A stretch of DNA of 64,000 nt from Streptomyces lienomycini (GTDB taxonomy: Bacteria; Actinomycetota; Actinomycetes; Streptomycetales; Streptomycetaceae): assembly GCF_027947595.1 (NCBI RefSeq), contig NZ_CP116257.1:3658001-3722000 (forward strand), read 5' to 3'. Of this stretch, positions 10,301 to 23,000 are shown in pieces (position 1 is the first letter of the stretch; each line of letters opens with the position of its first letter). The notes under the pieces are model-generated. The model made no database searches. It was not told where the DNA came from and saw nothing but the letters and a program-made list of their open reading frames with translations. The translations under genes and the position numbers were made by a program.

Positions 10301-13300
10301 GCCCTCCCAGGGCACCGCGGGCGCCTCCCGCACGTCGGTCGTCCGGGCGTCCTCGTGGTGCAGGGTCACGTCGTAGCGGTACCGGCTCAGCTCGTTGTCG
10401 TAGGAACCGTCCTTGAGCGACACGCCCACCGCGCCGATGCCCGGGATCCGGTCGGCGAGCGCGGTGAAGAAGTCCGGGTCGACGAGGAGTTCCTTCTCCG
10501 ACATCAGGTCGTGCTCGACCGCTCGACGCAGCGCGGCGAGGTCGAGTGGACCGGACATCCGATGGGCGTGCACGCCCGCCTTCAGCGCACGCAGCAGCCG
10601 CACGTTGCGCACGTCGCCGACGAACAGCGTGCCACCGGGCGCCAGCAACCGGGCCGCGTTGGCGAGGACCTCGACGAGGTAGTCGGCGCTGGGGAAGTAC
10701 TGGACGACCGAGTTCAGCACGATCGTGTCGAAGTGCCCCACGGGCAGCCCACCGAGATCGTGCGCGGCCTGCGTCCGCAGCGTGACCCGCTCGCGCAGGG
10801 CCCGGTCCTGCGCCACGTGGCGGCTCAGTTCCCCGATGACGTGCTCGGAGAAGTCCGTGCCCCAGTACTCCGCGCAGTGCGGTGCGACTCCCGAGAGCAA
10901 CAGGCCCGTGCCCACGCCGAGTTCCAGCACCCGGCGGGGCGCGAGGTCGAGGATCCGCCGCACCGTGCGCGCCCGCCACTCCCGCATCTGGGCGAGCGGG
11001 ATGGGCTCGTCGGTGTAGCTGCTGTTCCAGCTGGCGAAGTCCTCGCCGAACGGAGCCGGGGCGGCCCCCGCGTACACCGACTCGTACAGCTGCCGCCAGT
11101 CCTCCACCTGGTGCTGCTCCACGCCCTGCTCACGCGACTCCCGGGCGGCGCCGGCGACCACGTAGGCGACCAGACGCCGATCGCCCGGACGGTCCTCGCG
11201 CACGGTCACGGCCACCTGCCGGACGCCGGGCCGCGAGCCGATGACCCGCTCGATCTCGCCCGGCTCGATCCGGAAGCCCCGCAACTTCACCTGGTCGTCG
11301 GCACGCCCCAGGAACTCCAGATCGCCGTCGGGGGTCCGGCGGGCCAGATCGCCCGTGCGGTACATCCGCTCGCCCGGCCCCCCGTGTCGACAGGCCACGA
11401 ACCGCGTGGCCGTGAGCCCCGGCCGACGCAGATAGCCGAGGGCCAGCCCCGTCCCGGCGAGGTACAGGTCGCCCACCACGCCGGGCGGCACCGGTCGCAG
11501 CCGCTCGTCGAGCACGTACGCCCGGGTGTTGTCGATCGGTGTGCCGATCCGCGGCACCCGCTCGCCGGTCTCCCTGCTCGCCGTCGACCAGATCGTCGTC
11601 TCGGTCGGCCCGTACAGGTTGAGTACGTCGCCCAGCCCCGCCAGGTCCGAAGCGAGCCGTTCCGGCAGGGCCTCGCCGCCGGTGAGGATGCGCAGCCCCC
11701 GCAGCGGTGCGGGGTCGTGCGAGACCAGCGCCTGCCACAGCGACGGCGTCGCCTGCATGACGGTGATGCCCTGCGCGGACACCAGATCCAGCAGCGCCGA
11801 GGGCTGCGGCACCGCTTCCCGCGGCGCGAGCACCACCCGCGCACCGCTGATCAACGGCAGGTACAGCTCCAGCGCCGCGATGTCGAAGGAGACCGTGGTG
11901 ACGGCCAGCAGCCTGTCCTCGGCGGTGAGCGGCACGACGCGGCCCATGGCGTGCAGGAAGTTCACCAAGGCCAGGTGCGGCACGACGACACCCTTGGGCT
12001 CGCCCGTGGACCCGGAGGTGTAGATGACGTACGCCGGCTGCTCAGGCGCTGTGGGAACGCGCGGCGGCACGTCCGGCCGGTCCCGCAGGGCGGCCAGGGT
12101 CGCCGGGTCGTCCAGCGTGATCCGCGGCAGGCCGTCACCGTCGGGCACCAGCTTGCCGGAGGCCTGCGTGGTGAGCAGTACGGCGGGCCGGGCGTCCCGC
12201 AGCATGAAGTCCAGCCGCGACGCCGGGTACTCGGTGTCCAGCGGCAGGTAGGCCGCACCGCTCTTGAGCACCGCCAGCAACGCGACGGGCAGCTCCACCG
12301 TCCGCGGCAGCGCCAGAGCCACGACCGTGCCGGGGCCGCCGCCGGACGCCAGGATCTCCGCGGCCAGCCGGTTGGCGCGTGCGTCCAGCTCCCGGTAGGT
12401 CAGCGTGGTGCCGTCGGCGACCAGCGCGACCGCCTCGGGCGTGGCGGCCGCCCGCTCCTCCAGCAGCCGGGGCAGCAGTGTCGGACCCACGGGCACCGAT
12501 GTGTCGTTCCACGAACGCAGCACCAGATCGCGTTCGGTGGCCGTCAGCACGTCGACGTCCGCGATCGGCCGGTTCGGCGCCTGGGCCAGGGCGGTCAGCA
12601 GACGCAGCCAGCGGTCGAACACCGTGCGGACGGTCTGCGGTTCGTACAGGTCGCTCGCGTACTCCACCGCGCCGTGGATGCCGTCGGGTTCCCCGTCGTC
12701 CGTCTTGCGCTCCACCAGGCTGAAGAACAGGTCGAACTTGGCGGTGCCGGTGCGGGCCTGGGAGACGGTGACCTCCAGGCCGTCGAGGTCGAACGCGGCC
12801 GTGGGCGCGTTCTGCAGCGCGAGCATCACCTGGAACAACGGGTGGTGCGCCAGGGAGCGGGCCGGGTTCAGCACCTCGACGAGGTACTCGAAAGGCACGT
12901 CCTGGTGGGCGTACGCGTTCAGCGCCGTCTCCCGCACCCGGCCCAGCAACTCCATGAACGTCGGGTTGCCGGAGGTGTCGGTGCGCAGGACCAGGGTGTT
13001 GACGAAGAAGCCGATGAGGTCGTCGGTGGCCTGGTCGGTCCGCCCCGCGATCGGACTGCCGATCGGGATGTCCGTGCCGCATCCCATCCGGGTCATCAGG
13101 GCCGCGAGCCCCGCCTGGAGCACCATGAAGACCGTGGTGCCGGTGCGCCGTGCCAGCGCGGCGAGACCGCGGTGCAGTTCGGCGTCCAGCTCGACTTCCA
13201 GGTAGTCGCCCTGGTACGACGCGGTCGCCGGACGCGGCCGGTCCGCGGGCAGGGTGACTTGCTCGGGCAGGTTCTCCAACGCCGTGCGCCAGTAGGTGAT

Positions 13301-16300
13301 TTGTTGGGTGAGGAGGCTGTGGGTGTGGTGGTGGGTGCCGAGGAGGTTGTTCTGCCAGAGGGTGTAGTCGGCGTATTGGATGGTGAGGGGTTGCCAGGTG
13401 GGTGGGGTGTGGTGGGTGCGGTGGGTGTAGGCGTGGGTGAGGTCGGTGGCGAGGGGGCGTAGGGACCAGCCGTCGCCGGCGATGTGGTGGAGGGTGAGGA
13501 GGAGGGTGTGGTGGGTGGGGGTGTGGGTGTAGAGGTGGGCGCGGAGGGGGTTTGGGTGTGGAGGTGGAAGGGTTGGCGGGCTTGGTGGGTGAGGTGGTGG
13601 GGGAGGTTTTGGGGGTGGTGTGGGTGGTGGGCAGGGGTGGGGTGGCTTGTTGGGGGGTGAGGATGTGTTGGGTGGGGTGGCCGTTGGTTTCGGGGTAGGT
13701 GGTGCGGAGGGTTTCGTGGCGGGTGGTGAGGTCGTTGAGGGCTTGGTGGAGTGCGGTGTGGTTGAGGGGTCCGTGGAAGGTGAGGGCGAGGGGGATGTTG
13801 TAGGTGGGGGTGGGTCCTTGGAGTTTGTGGAGGAACCAGAGGCGTCGTTGGGCGTGGGAGAGGGGAGGTGTTCGGGTCGGGGTTGGGGGTGAGTGGGGGG
13901 CGTGTGGTGGTGTTGGTGTGGGTGGTGAGGTGGGTGGCGAGTTGGGCGGGGGTGGGGTGTTCGAAGAGGGTGCGCAGGGTGGTTTCGGTGTCCAGGGTGG
14001 TGCGGATGCGTGCGGTGAGGCGGGTGGCGAGGAGGGAGTGGCCGCCGAGGTCGAAGAAGTTGTCGTCGGGGTGGGTGTGGGGCAGGCCGAGGGTGTGGGC
14101 GAAGAGGTCGCAGAGGATGTGTTCCTGGGGGTGCGGGGGTGCGGCCGGTGGTGGTGGTGAGGTCGGGGGTGGGCAGGGCGGTGTGGTCGAGTTTGCCGTT
14201 GGGGGTGAGGGGGAGGGCGGTGAGGTGGATGTAGGTGGTGGGGATCATGTGGTCGGGGAGTTGGGTGCTCAGGTGGGTGCGCAGGGTGTGGGGGTCGGGT
14301 GGGGTGTGGGGGTGGGGACGGTGTAGGCGATGAGGCGGGGGTCGCCGGTGGGGGTGTGGTGGAGTTGGACGGTGGCCTGGGTGATGTGGGGGTGCTGGGT
14401 GAGGGCGGTTTCGATTTCTGCGGGTTCGATGCGGTGGCCGCGTATTTTGAGTTGGTGGTCGGTGCGGCCGAGGTATTCGAGGTGGCCGTGGGTGTTCCAG
14501 CGGGCGAGGTCGCCGGTGCGGTACATGCGCCGGCCGGGGGGGCCGTAGGGGTCGGCGGTGAAGCGGTGGGCGGTGAGGGCGGGCTGGTTGAGGTAGCCGC
14601 GGGCGAGTCCGGGGGTGTTGGTGTAGAGCTCGCCGGGGGTGCCCGGGGGTACGGGTTGGAGGGTGTCGTCCAGGAGGTAGACGCGGACGTTGTCGACGGG
14701 CCGGCCCAGGGGTGGGGTGAGGGGCCAGGTGTCGGGGTCGGTGGGCAGGGTGTGGGCGGTGAGGACTTGTGCTTCGGTGGGGCCGTAGTGGTTGTGGAGG
14801 GTGCGGGGGGTGTTCCGGTAGAAGCTGCGGGTGCGGGTGCTGGGGGTGAGGGCTTCTCCGGCCTGGGCGATGTGCCGCAGGTCGGGCAGTGGCTGGTGGG
14901 TGTCGAGGGCGGCGTCGGTGACGGCTTCGAGCACGGTGTGGGGGGCGAAGAGTTCGTTGACGCGGTGCTCGGCGAGCCAGGCGGTGAAGGCTTCCATGTC
15001 GCGGCGGGTGTCCTCGTCGGGGACCATGAGGGTCTTGCCCGTCAGGAGGGTGGACAGGACTTCCTGGACCGACACGTCGAAACTGATCGCGGTGAACTGC
15101 GCGGTCCGGGTCCCCGGGCCCCCGCCGAACTGGTCGTGGTGCCAGCGCAGCATGTTCACCACGCCCAGCCCTGTCATCTGCACCGCCTTGGGCCGGCCCG
15201 TCGACCCGGACGTGTAGATCACATACGCCGGACTCAGCAGCCCCAGCACCCCCGTCCGCTCCTCGGGAGTCGGATCACCGGCCGGGCACGCGTCGATCAG
15301 TGCCGCCGTCTCCGCATCGTCCAGGGCCAGGAGAGGGGTTGCCTCCGCCCGAGGCAGGTGCTCTGCGATGTCCTGGCTGGTGAGGCAGAGGGCGGGGCGG
15401 GCGTCGTCGAGCATGAACCGGATACGCGCGGCGGGATGGCCGGGGTCCAGGGGCAGGTGCGCGGCACCGGCTTTGAGGACCGCGAGGATCGCGACGACCT
15501 GCGCGGGTGAACGCGGCAGGGCCAGAGCGACCGTGCTCTCCGGACCCACCCCGCGGGCGATCAACGCGTGCGCGAGACGGTTCGCCCGCACGTTCAGCTC
15601 CCGGTACGACAACACCTGGGACCCGAAACACACCGCCGGCTCCCCCGGCGTGGCCGCCGCCTGCGCCTCGAACTGATCCGGCAGCAGCACCAGATCACCG
15701 GCCCGCCCGGTCCGGTTGCGCTCCTCCAGCAGCAGACCACGCTCCGCCGCACTCGTCACGTCCACGCGGCCCGTCAGAGCCTGAGGACGCTCGGCGATCT
15801 CCCCCAGGACCCGCTGGAGACGCTCCAGCAACGCGCGAGCCGTGTCCTGACCGATGAGATCGTCGCGGTAGTCCAGACGCAGATACAACCGCTCACCCGG
15901 CGCCACCACCAGCGTCAGCGGATAATGCGTGGCATCCCTGCCCCGCTCCAGCAACGGCCTCACCACCACACCGCTGCCGAGTCCCGCCGCGACATCCCGC
16001 GCCGGACCGTCCCACGGATAATTCTCGAACACCATCATCGAATCGAACAGATCCGGGACACCCGCCACCCGCTGGATCTCCGACAGCCCCAGATGCTGGA
16101 ACGGATCCAACGCCGACCGGCTCGCCTGCAACCCGCCCACCAACTCCGCCAGCGACTGCGACGGCACCAACCGCACCCGCACCGGAACAATATTGATGAA
16201 CAGCCCGACCATCGACTCCACACCCGGCACCTGCGGACTGCGCCCCGAAACAACCGAACCGAACACCACATCCCGCCGGCCCGTCGCCCGCCCCAGCACC

Positions 16301-17064
16301 ACCCCCCACGCCGCCTCCAGCAGCGTGTTCACCGTCACCCCCAACTCCCGCGCCCGCACCCCCAGCCCACCCGACAACCCCGCCGACGCCTCCACCACCA
16401 CCCGCCGCGGCAACCGCGGCACCCGCGCCGCCTCCACCCCCACCAACCGCGTCGCCCCGTCCAGCCCCGCAAGCTCCCGCCGCCACGCCCCCCGCGCCGC
16501 CCGGACATCCTGACGCCCCAGCCACCCCAGAAACTCCCGGAACGGCGTCACCCGCCCCAGCACCGCACCCGCATACAACGCGAACAGCTCACGCGCCACA
16601 ATCGGCGTCGACCACCCGTCCAACAACAAGTGATGACTCGTCAGCAGCAGACAATGCCGCTCCCGCCCCAGCCGCACCACCATCAACCGCAGCAACGGAC
16701 CAGACGCCGGATCGAACCGCCGCCCGTACTCGCGCCGCCCCAACCGCTCCAACTCCACCCGGGCCGCATCCTCACCCAGCCCGCCCAGATCCACCACCGA
16801 CCACGGCACACACACCTCAGCCGGCACCACCTGCACCGGCTGACCGTCCGACACCTGCGAAAACGACACCCCCAGATTCGGATGCCGCACCACCAACGCC
16901 TGCACCGCACCCCGCAACCGCTCCACATCCAACGGCCCCGCAACATCAAACACCTGCTGCACCATGTACACATCAGGACCATCCACGTCATACAACGCGT
17001 GAAACAGCATCCCCTCCTGCATGGGCGACAAAGGGAGGATGTCGACCAGGTTCGCGCGGTTCAT
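4316..17064 (-). CDS. acmC: Actinomycin synthetase III-like NRPS, line 1 (Pro, Sar, N-Me-Val, TE)
   Basis: Three-module synthetase of about 4250 residues. Approximate landmarks: C domain with HHLLLDGW (143); Pro-type A domain (TSGSTG near 620, code DVQFAAHVLK); T (1003); C with HHIAGDGW (1196); A with the glycine code DILQLGLIWK (TSGSTG near 1684) carrying an inserted N-methyltransferase (ELGVGTG near 2055), i.e. sarcosine; T (2465); C (2651); A with valine-type code DAYWWGGTFK (3148) and a second N-methyltransferase (EIGAGTG near 3518); T (3933); thioesterase with GWSFGG (4061) and GDHGTLL, which should close the lactone on the threonine hydroxyl. The start ATG at 17064 overlaps the acmB stop (TAATG). 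As given, the frame is broken between about 14312 and 13546 by indels at G runs inside the inverted repeat; outside it the frame is intact. I read this as sequence error rather than a dead gene. Confidence 0.9.
13289..17025 (-). repeat. Left arm of the 3.7-kb inverted repeat inside acmC
   Basis: Reverse complement of 42224-45958. Identity starts abruptly at CCCATGCAGG (17025) and ends at CCTACTGG (13289), so it covers the C, A(Pro) and T domains and the first half of the next C domain. The copies differ only by four one-base homopolymer changes and one 23-bp island (15260-15282), as far as I could compare. Codon use changes within the arm: the C domain is rich in G- and T-ending codons, while the stretch from about 15000 down to 13300 is almost purely C-ending and Pro/Thr/His-rich. 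Confidence 0.9.
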
Positions 17065-20000
17065 TACCGACTCCTCCACAGGTCTTCGAGCTGTTCGACG
17101 TCGTGCTGGTCCAGTCCGACGAGCGGGAAGTCGGAGGGGGTGAAACCGCCGCTCCCCTGTCCCGAGCCGTGGCGTGCCAGTCCGCGCAGTGCCTGGAACC
17201 AGTGGTCCGCGACGGCACGTACGTCGGCCTCGGGCCACATGCCGGGAGCCCAGGTCCAGGTGGCTGTCAGGCGGGGGCCGTCGGCGTGGTCCCGGACGGC
17301 CGCGTTGACCTCCAGGCCGTGTGCGAGCGGCAGTCCGGGGTCGCTTCCGCCGACCAGGCCGATCTCGTCCGCCACCTGCCACCGCGGGTGTTCCGGGACG
17401 AGCGGGGCGCCGGGTGCGGGGAAGCGGCCCACGTAGTTGAAACCGATCTGGGGGAGGGGCAGTCCTGCCAGTTCCGCCGCCGTGTCGGTGTTCAGATAGC
17501 GCAACAGGCCGTAGCCCCTGCCGTGCCCGGGTACGGCGCGCATCTGCTCCTTGACCCGCTTGCAGGCGGCGTCGACGCCGGCCCCGCCGGACGTCACGTC
17601 CTCCCAGGCGTGGGCGCCGGGATCGAGCCGGGCCGGGTACAGGCAGGTGAACCAGCCCACGGTGCGGGAGAGGTCGGCACCGCTGCCGTCCTCGTCCCGG
17701 CCGTGGCCCTCCACGTCGATGAGGACGCCGCCGTCCTCTCCGTGTCCGCGCTCGCGGCGGAAGTGCCCGAGCGCCAGTGCCAGCGCGGTCAGCAGGACAT
17801 CCTGGACCCCGGCGTGGAACGCGGTCGGCACACTGGTGAGCAGAGGCTCGGTGACGTCCGGGGGCAGTGTCGTGGTCAACTGCTCGGCGGTGCCAAAAAC
17901 ATCACGCGCGGGGTCCAGGGACCGGGCGGTCATCAGCGGGTCGGCGCCGCTCAGCGTCCGCTTCCACCAGGGCAGTTCGGCGACCACCTCGGGCAGCAGG
18001 GCCCGCGAGCGCAGCAGACGCGACCAGCCGCGCACCGATGTGCCGACCGGGTGCAACCGGCCTCCGGTGAGCGCGGCCAGCAGGTCGGGGACCAGGATCC
18101 GCCACGACACCCCGTCGACGGCGAGGTGATGCACCAGGATCAACAGCCGACCGGGGCGGCCGGGACCGGCGTCGAACCACACGTACCGGGCGAGCCGTCC
18201 CTCCCGCGGCGACAGCCACGCCGTCGCCGCCTCGGCCTCTCGCTCGACGCACGTCCGCAGTTGGCCGGCGGAGTGTCCGGTCACGTCGACGACGTGCACC
18301 GACTCCGACGCGGAGACCGTGCCCGCCGGGCGGATCTCCAGTGATCGGCGCTCACCCGGTGTGGCGGGTGCCAGGCGCCCGCGCAGTGCGTCGTGGTGGC
18401 GGGTCAGCGTGGCGACGGCGGCGACAAGGGCGTCCCGGCCCAACCCGTCCGGGGTCCGCAGCAGCAGTGACTGGGAGAACCGCTCGATGGGACCGCCCCG
18501 GTCCTCCAGCCAGCACATGATGGGGGAGGGCTGGACGACTCCGTCACCGTGTCCGCTCTCCTCGGGCGGGCGCGGCGCGGACAGGTCGCCGACGACCTCG
18601 GCCAGCCGCGCGGCCGTACGGTGCTCGAAGACGTCCCGTACGCCTGCGTCCAGGCCCGCGGCGCGAGCCTGGGAGACCAGCCGGATCGACAGGATGCTGT
18701 CCCCGCCGAGGGCGAAGAAGTCGTCGTCGGGGCCGACCGCGGCGAGTCCGAGGGCCTGGGAGAACAGGTCGCACAGCAGCTTCTCGCGAGGGGTGCGGGG
18801 CTCCCGGCGGCCCGTGACTGGCGCCGCGGGCTCGGGCAGGGCGGCCCGGTCCACCTTCCCGTTGGGCGTCAGGGGGAGTTCCGGCAGCGCGACGAAGGCC
18901 GAGGGCACCATGTAGTCGGGCAACCGTTCGGCGGCGTGGGCCCGCACGGCGGCCGTGTCGGTGCCCGTGACCACGTAGGCCACCAGACGCGGGCCGCCGG
19001 TGTGGTCCGGGCGGGCGAGGACCGCCGCGCGCACCACGTCCGGATGGCCGGTGAGTACCGCTTCGATCTCGGCCGGTTCGATCCGGAAGCCGCGGAGCTT
19101 GACCTGGTCGTCGGAGCGTCCGGTGAACTCCAGGTCGCCCCCGCCGGTCCACCGCACCAGGTCGCCGGTGCGGTACATCCGGGTGCCCGGCGGCCCGAAC
19201 GGATCGGCGACGAACCGCTCCGCGGTCAGCGCGGGCTGCCCGACGTAGCCGCGAGCCACACCCGATCCGGCGATGTACAGCTCGCCGACGACGGCCTCGG
19301 GCACCGGATGCAGATCGGTGTCCAGGACGCGGACCAGGTTGCCCGCCATGGGGCGGCCGATCGGTATGCCCGCGGCGTCCGAGAACGGGGCGCGCGTCGG
19401 CCGGCAAGTGGCGAACGTGGTCGTCTCCGTGGGGCCGTAGCCGTTGACCACCACCGTGTCGGGGCAGGCGGCGAGGACCCTGCCGACCGCGGAGGGCGAC
19501 AGCGCCTCACCGCCCGCCCAGACCTGCCGCACCGCGGCGAAGCAGTCCGGCTCGTGTTCCGCCATCAAGTCGAACAACGCGGCGGTCAGCCACAGACCGG
19601 TCACCCCGGAACCGCCGATCAGCTCCGCCAGCGCGGGCACGTCCAGGTCGCCAGCGGGTGCGACGACGATCCGGCCGCCCCTCAGCAGGGGCACCCACAG
19701 CTCGTACGTGGACGCGTCGAAGGCCAGGGGGGAGTGGAGCAGTACCCGCTCGTGGGCGGCGTCCGACCAGCAGGGGTCCGAGGCGAGTCCGACGATGTTC
19801 GCGTGGGTGACGGCGATGCCCTTGGGCCGGCCGGTGGAACCGGAGGTGTACATGATGTAGGCGGCGTCGGCCGGCTCGGCGGGCACACCGGGGTTCGTGG
19901 CCGGGCCGGTCGCCGTGACCGGGTCGTCCACGTCGAGGTGGGGCACACCGTCCGGCGCGGCGGCGCCCGCCGCGGTGACCACCAGGACGGACCGGGACTC

Positions 20001-23000
20001 GCGCAGTACGAGTTCCCGTCGCGCCCGGGGGAGCCGGGAGTCCAGGGGCACGTAGGTGGCGCCGGCCTTGAGTACCGCGAGGATCGCGACCACCGCGTCG
20101 ACGGACCGGTCGAGCCGCAGCGCGACCGTGTCGCCCCGCCCCACTCCGCGAGCCCGCAAGGTGTGGGCGAGCCGGTTCGCGCGGGCGTTGAGGGCGGAGC
20201 GGGTCAGGGTGGTGCCCCCGGAGACGACCGCCACCGCGTCCGGTTCGGCGTCGGCGAGTGCCTCGAACAGGGCCGGCAGACCTCGGTCGGGGGCCGGACG
20301 GCTCGGTCCGGTGCCCTGGCGGAGAATCCGTTCCCGCTCCGCCGGCGTCAGCAGCGAGGCCCGCCCCACCGGGACGTCGGGTGCGGTGACGGCGGCGTCG
20401 AGCAGACGCACCCAGCGCTCCCACAGGGTCCGGACGGTTCCCGGTTCGAACAGGTCGCCGGCGTACTCGACGAGCCCGTGGACACCGGCCGGCCGGCCCT
20501 CGGCGTCGTACTCCTCGGTGAGACTGAGGAAGAGGTCGAACTTGGCGGTGCCGGTGCGGCCCAGCTCCGACGACACCCGCAGGCCCGGCAGCGTGAAGTC
20601 GGGGGCGCCGGCGTTCTGCAGCGCCAGCACGACCTGGAACAGCGGGTGGTGGGCCAGGGAACGCGTGGGACTGAGCACCTCGACGAGGTGCTCGAACGGC
20701 ACGTCCTGGTGGGCGTGGGCGGCCAGCGCCGCCTCCCGCACCCTGGCCACCAGCTCGGTGAACGACGGGTTGCCCGACGTGTCGGTGCGGATGACCTGGG
20801 TGTTGACGAACAGGCCCACCAGATCGTCGAGCGCCGGGTCGGTCCGGCCCGCGATCGGGCTGCCGACCGGGACGTCCGGGCCGACGCCGAGCCGGGACAG
20901 CAGGGCGGCCAGTCCCGCCATCAGCACCATGAACAGGCTCGCGTTGCCGGCCCGGGCCGTCTCCAGCAGCCTGCGGTGCAGGTCCGCGCCGATCGAGGCG
21001 GCCACGTAGTCGCCGCGGTGGGAGGCGACGGCGGGCCGCGGTCGGTCGGTGGGCAGGTCGACGCACTCCGGCAGGCCCGCCAACTGCCCCTTCCAGTAGT
21101 CGACCTGGGCGGCGAACAGGCTGTCCGCGTCCTCGGGGTCTCCGAGCAGGTCCCGCTGCCACAGGGTGTAGTCGGCGTACTGCACCGGGAGTTCGGGCAG
21201 CTCGGGCGGCTCGCCCCGGCTGCGGGCGCCGTAGGCGGTGGCCAGGTCCCGGGAGAGGGGGCCGATGGACCAGCCGTCGGCGGCGATGTGATGCAGCACG
21301 AGCAACAGGACGTGCTCGTGCGACGAGAGCGTGAGCAGCTCGGCCCGGACCGGCGGCTCGACGGCGAGGTCGAACCGGCGGCGGGACGCCTCGGCCACCC
21401 GCGCCGTCAGGTCCGCCCGGCCGGCCTCCCGTTCGACGAACGGCGTCACGACCTCGGCCAGCACCACCTGGCGGGCGGCGCCGTCCCGTTCGCGGACGAC
21501 GGTGCGCAGACTCTCGTGCCGGGCGACGACGTCCCCCAGCGCCGCCCGCAGCGCGGCGCGGTCCACCTGCCCCGACAGCCGCAGCACGAACGGCGTGTTG
21601 TAGGTGGCGTTCGGCCCGTCGAGCTGGTGCAGGAACCACAGCCGCCGCTGCGCGAACGACAAGGGCAGCGTGGCCGGGCGCGCGGCCCGGACCAGCGCCG
21701 GACGGGCGGGCGCCGCGTCGTCCAGGCGCCGGGCGATCTCGGCCGGAGTCGCCGACTCGAACAGGGCGCGCAGCCCCAGTTCCAGCCCGTAGGCCGCCCG
21801 CAGCCGTCCGGTCAGCCGGGTCGCCAGCACCGAGTGACCGCCCAGATCGAAGAAGTTGTCGTCGGCACCGACCTCGGCCACACCGAGGATCTCGGCGAAC
21901 AGCTCGCACACGACCTGTTCGCGCGGTGTCCGGGCCGGTTTCCTCGGCCCCTGCGCGGGGGCGTGTTCCGGCGCGGGCAGCGCCGCCCGGTCGAGTTTGC
22001 CGTTCGGCGTCAGGGGGAGCCGGCCGATCAGGACCACCGACGCGGGCACCATGTGCTCGGGCAGCCGGCCGCGGGCGAAGGCGCGCAGGTCGTCCGGTCG
22101 TGCCCCGGTCCCCGGGGCGGGCACCACGTAGGCCACGAGCCGGTCGTCGTCGCGCCGGTCCCGGCGGACCAGCACCGCCACCTGGGCGACACCCTCGTGC
22201 TCCGCCAGAGCGGCCTCCACCTCGCCGGGCTCGATGCGGAAGCCGCGGACCTTCACCTGGTCGTCGGACCGGCCCTGGTACTCGAGCAGTCCGTCCGTGT
22301 TCCAGCGGGCCACGTCCCCGGTGCGGTACATGAGGGTGCCGGGCGGCCCGTAGGGGTCGGCGACGAACCTCTGCGCGGTCAGCCCCGGGCGGCGCAGGTA
22401 GCCCCGGGCCAGTCCGGCGCCGGCGACGTACAGTTCGCCCGCGGCACCCGGCGGAACGGGTTGCAGGCCCGGATCCAGGACGTAGGTGCGAAGGTCGGGC
22501 AGCCCGGTGCCGACGACGCTTGTCTCCGTGGCCGCCTGCGCGCTGTCCAGTTCGTGCCGGGTGACGTGCACGGTGGTCTCGGTGATGCCGTACATGTTGA
22601 CCAGCGTCGGCGCGCGGTCCGCATGGCGTTCGTACCAGGGCCGCAGCCGGTCCGGGCGCAGTGCCTCGCCGCCGAAGACGACCGTGCGCAGCACCAGCCC
22701 CTCGCCCGGCGCGGGATCCTCGCGATCCGCCTGCATCAACTGGTAGAAGGCGGACGGCGTCTGACTGAGGACCGTGACACGCTCGTCGACCAGCAGCCGC
22801 AGCAACTGCCCCGGCGTGCGGCTGACCTCGTACGGCACGACGACCAGACGCGCCCCGTGCAGCAGCGCGCCCCAGATCTCCCAGGTGGAGAAGTCGAAGG
22901 CGGCCGAGTGGAACAGCGTCCACACGTCCCGGCCGTCGAAGGCGAACCGTTCCCGCGTCGCGTCGAACAATCGGACGACGTTGCGATGGGTGACGAGTAC

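Noticed and set aside
6710..13462. 2250-codon open frame antisense to acmC (line 1)
   Set aside because: High-GC shadow frame: Arg/Gly/Pro-rich, no domains, no ribosome site, and fully opposite a well-supported NRPS gene. The same applies to the long antisense frames at 18549-24344, 34083-38516, 39120-43055, 47273-51325 and 51368-54907.
14269..14312. acmC (line 1) as two separate genes split near 14.3 kb
   Set aside because: The break lies within one A-T linker at a G run that has one more base in the other copy, with no start signal downstream.
13289..17025. Inverted repeat as the ends of a transposon or insertion sequence
   Set aside because: The arms are NRPS coding sequence with no transposase, no terminal short repeats and no target duplication. 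Duplication or gene conversion explains them better.
15568..17436. His/Arg/Gln-rich frame opposite the repeat, resembling a low-complexity protein
   Set aside because: It is the complement of the skewed codon block in the C and A domains of acmC, and the composition follows from that alone.
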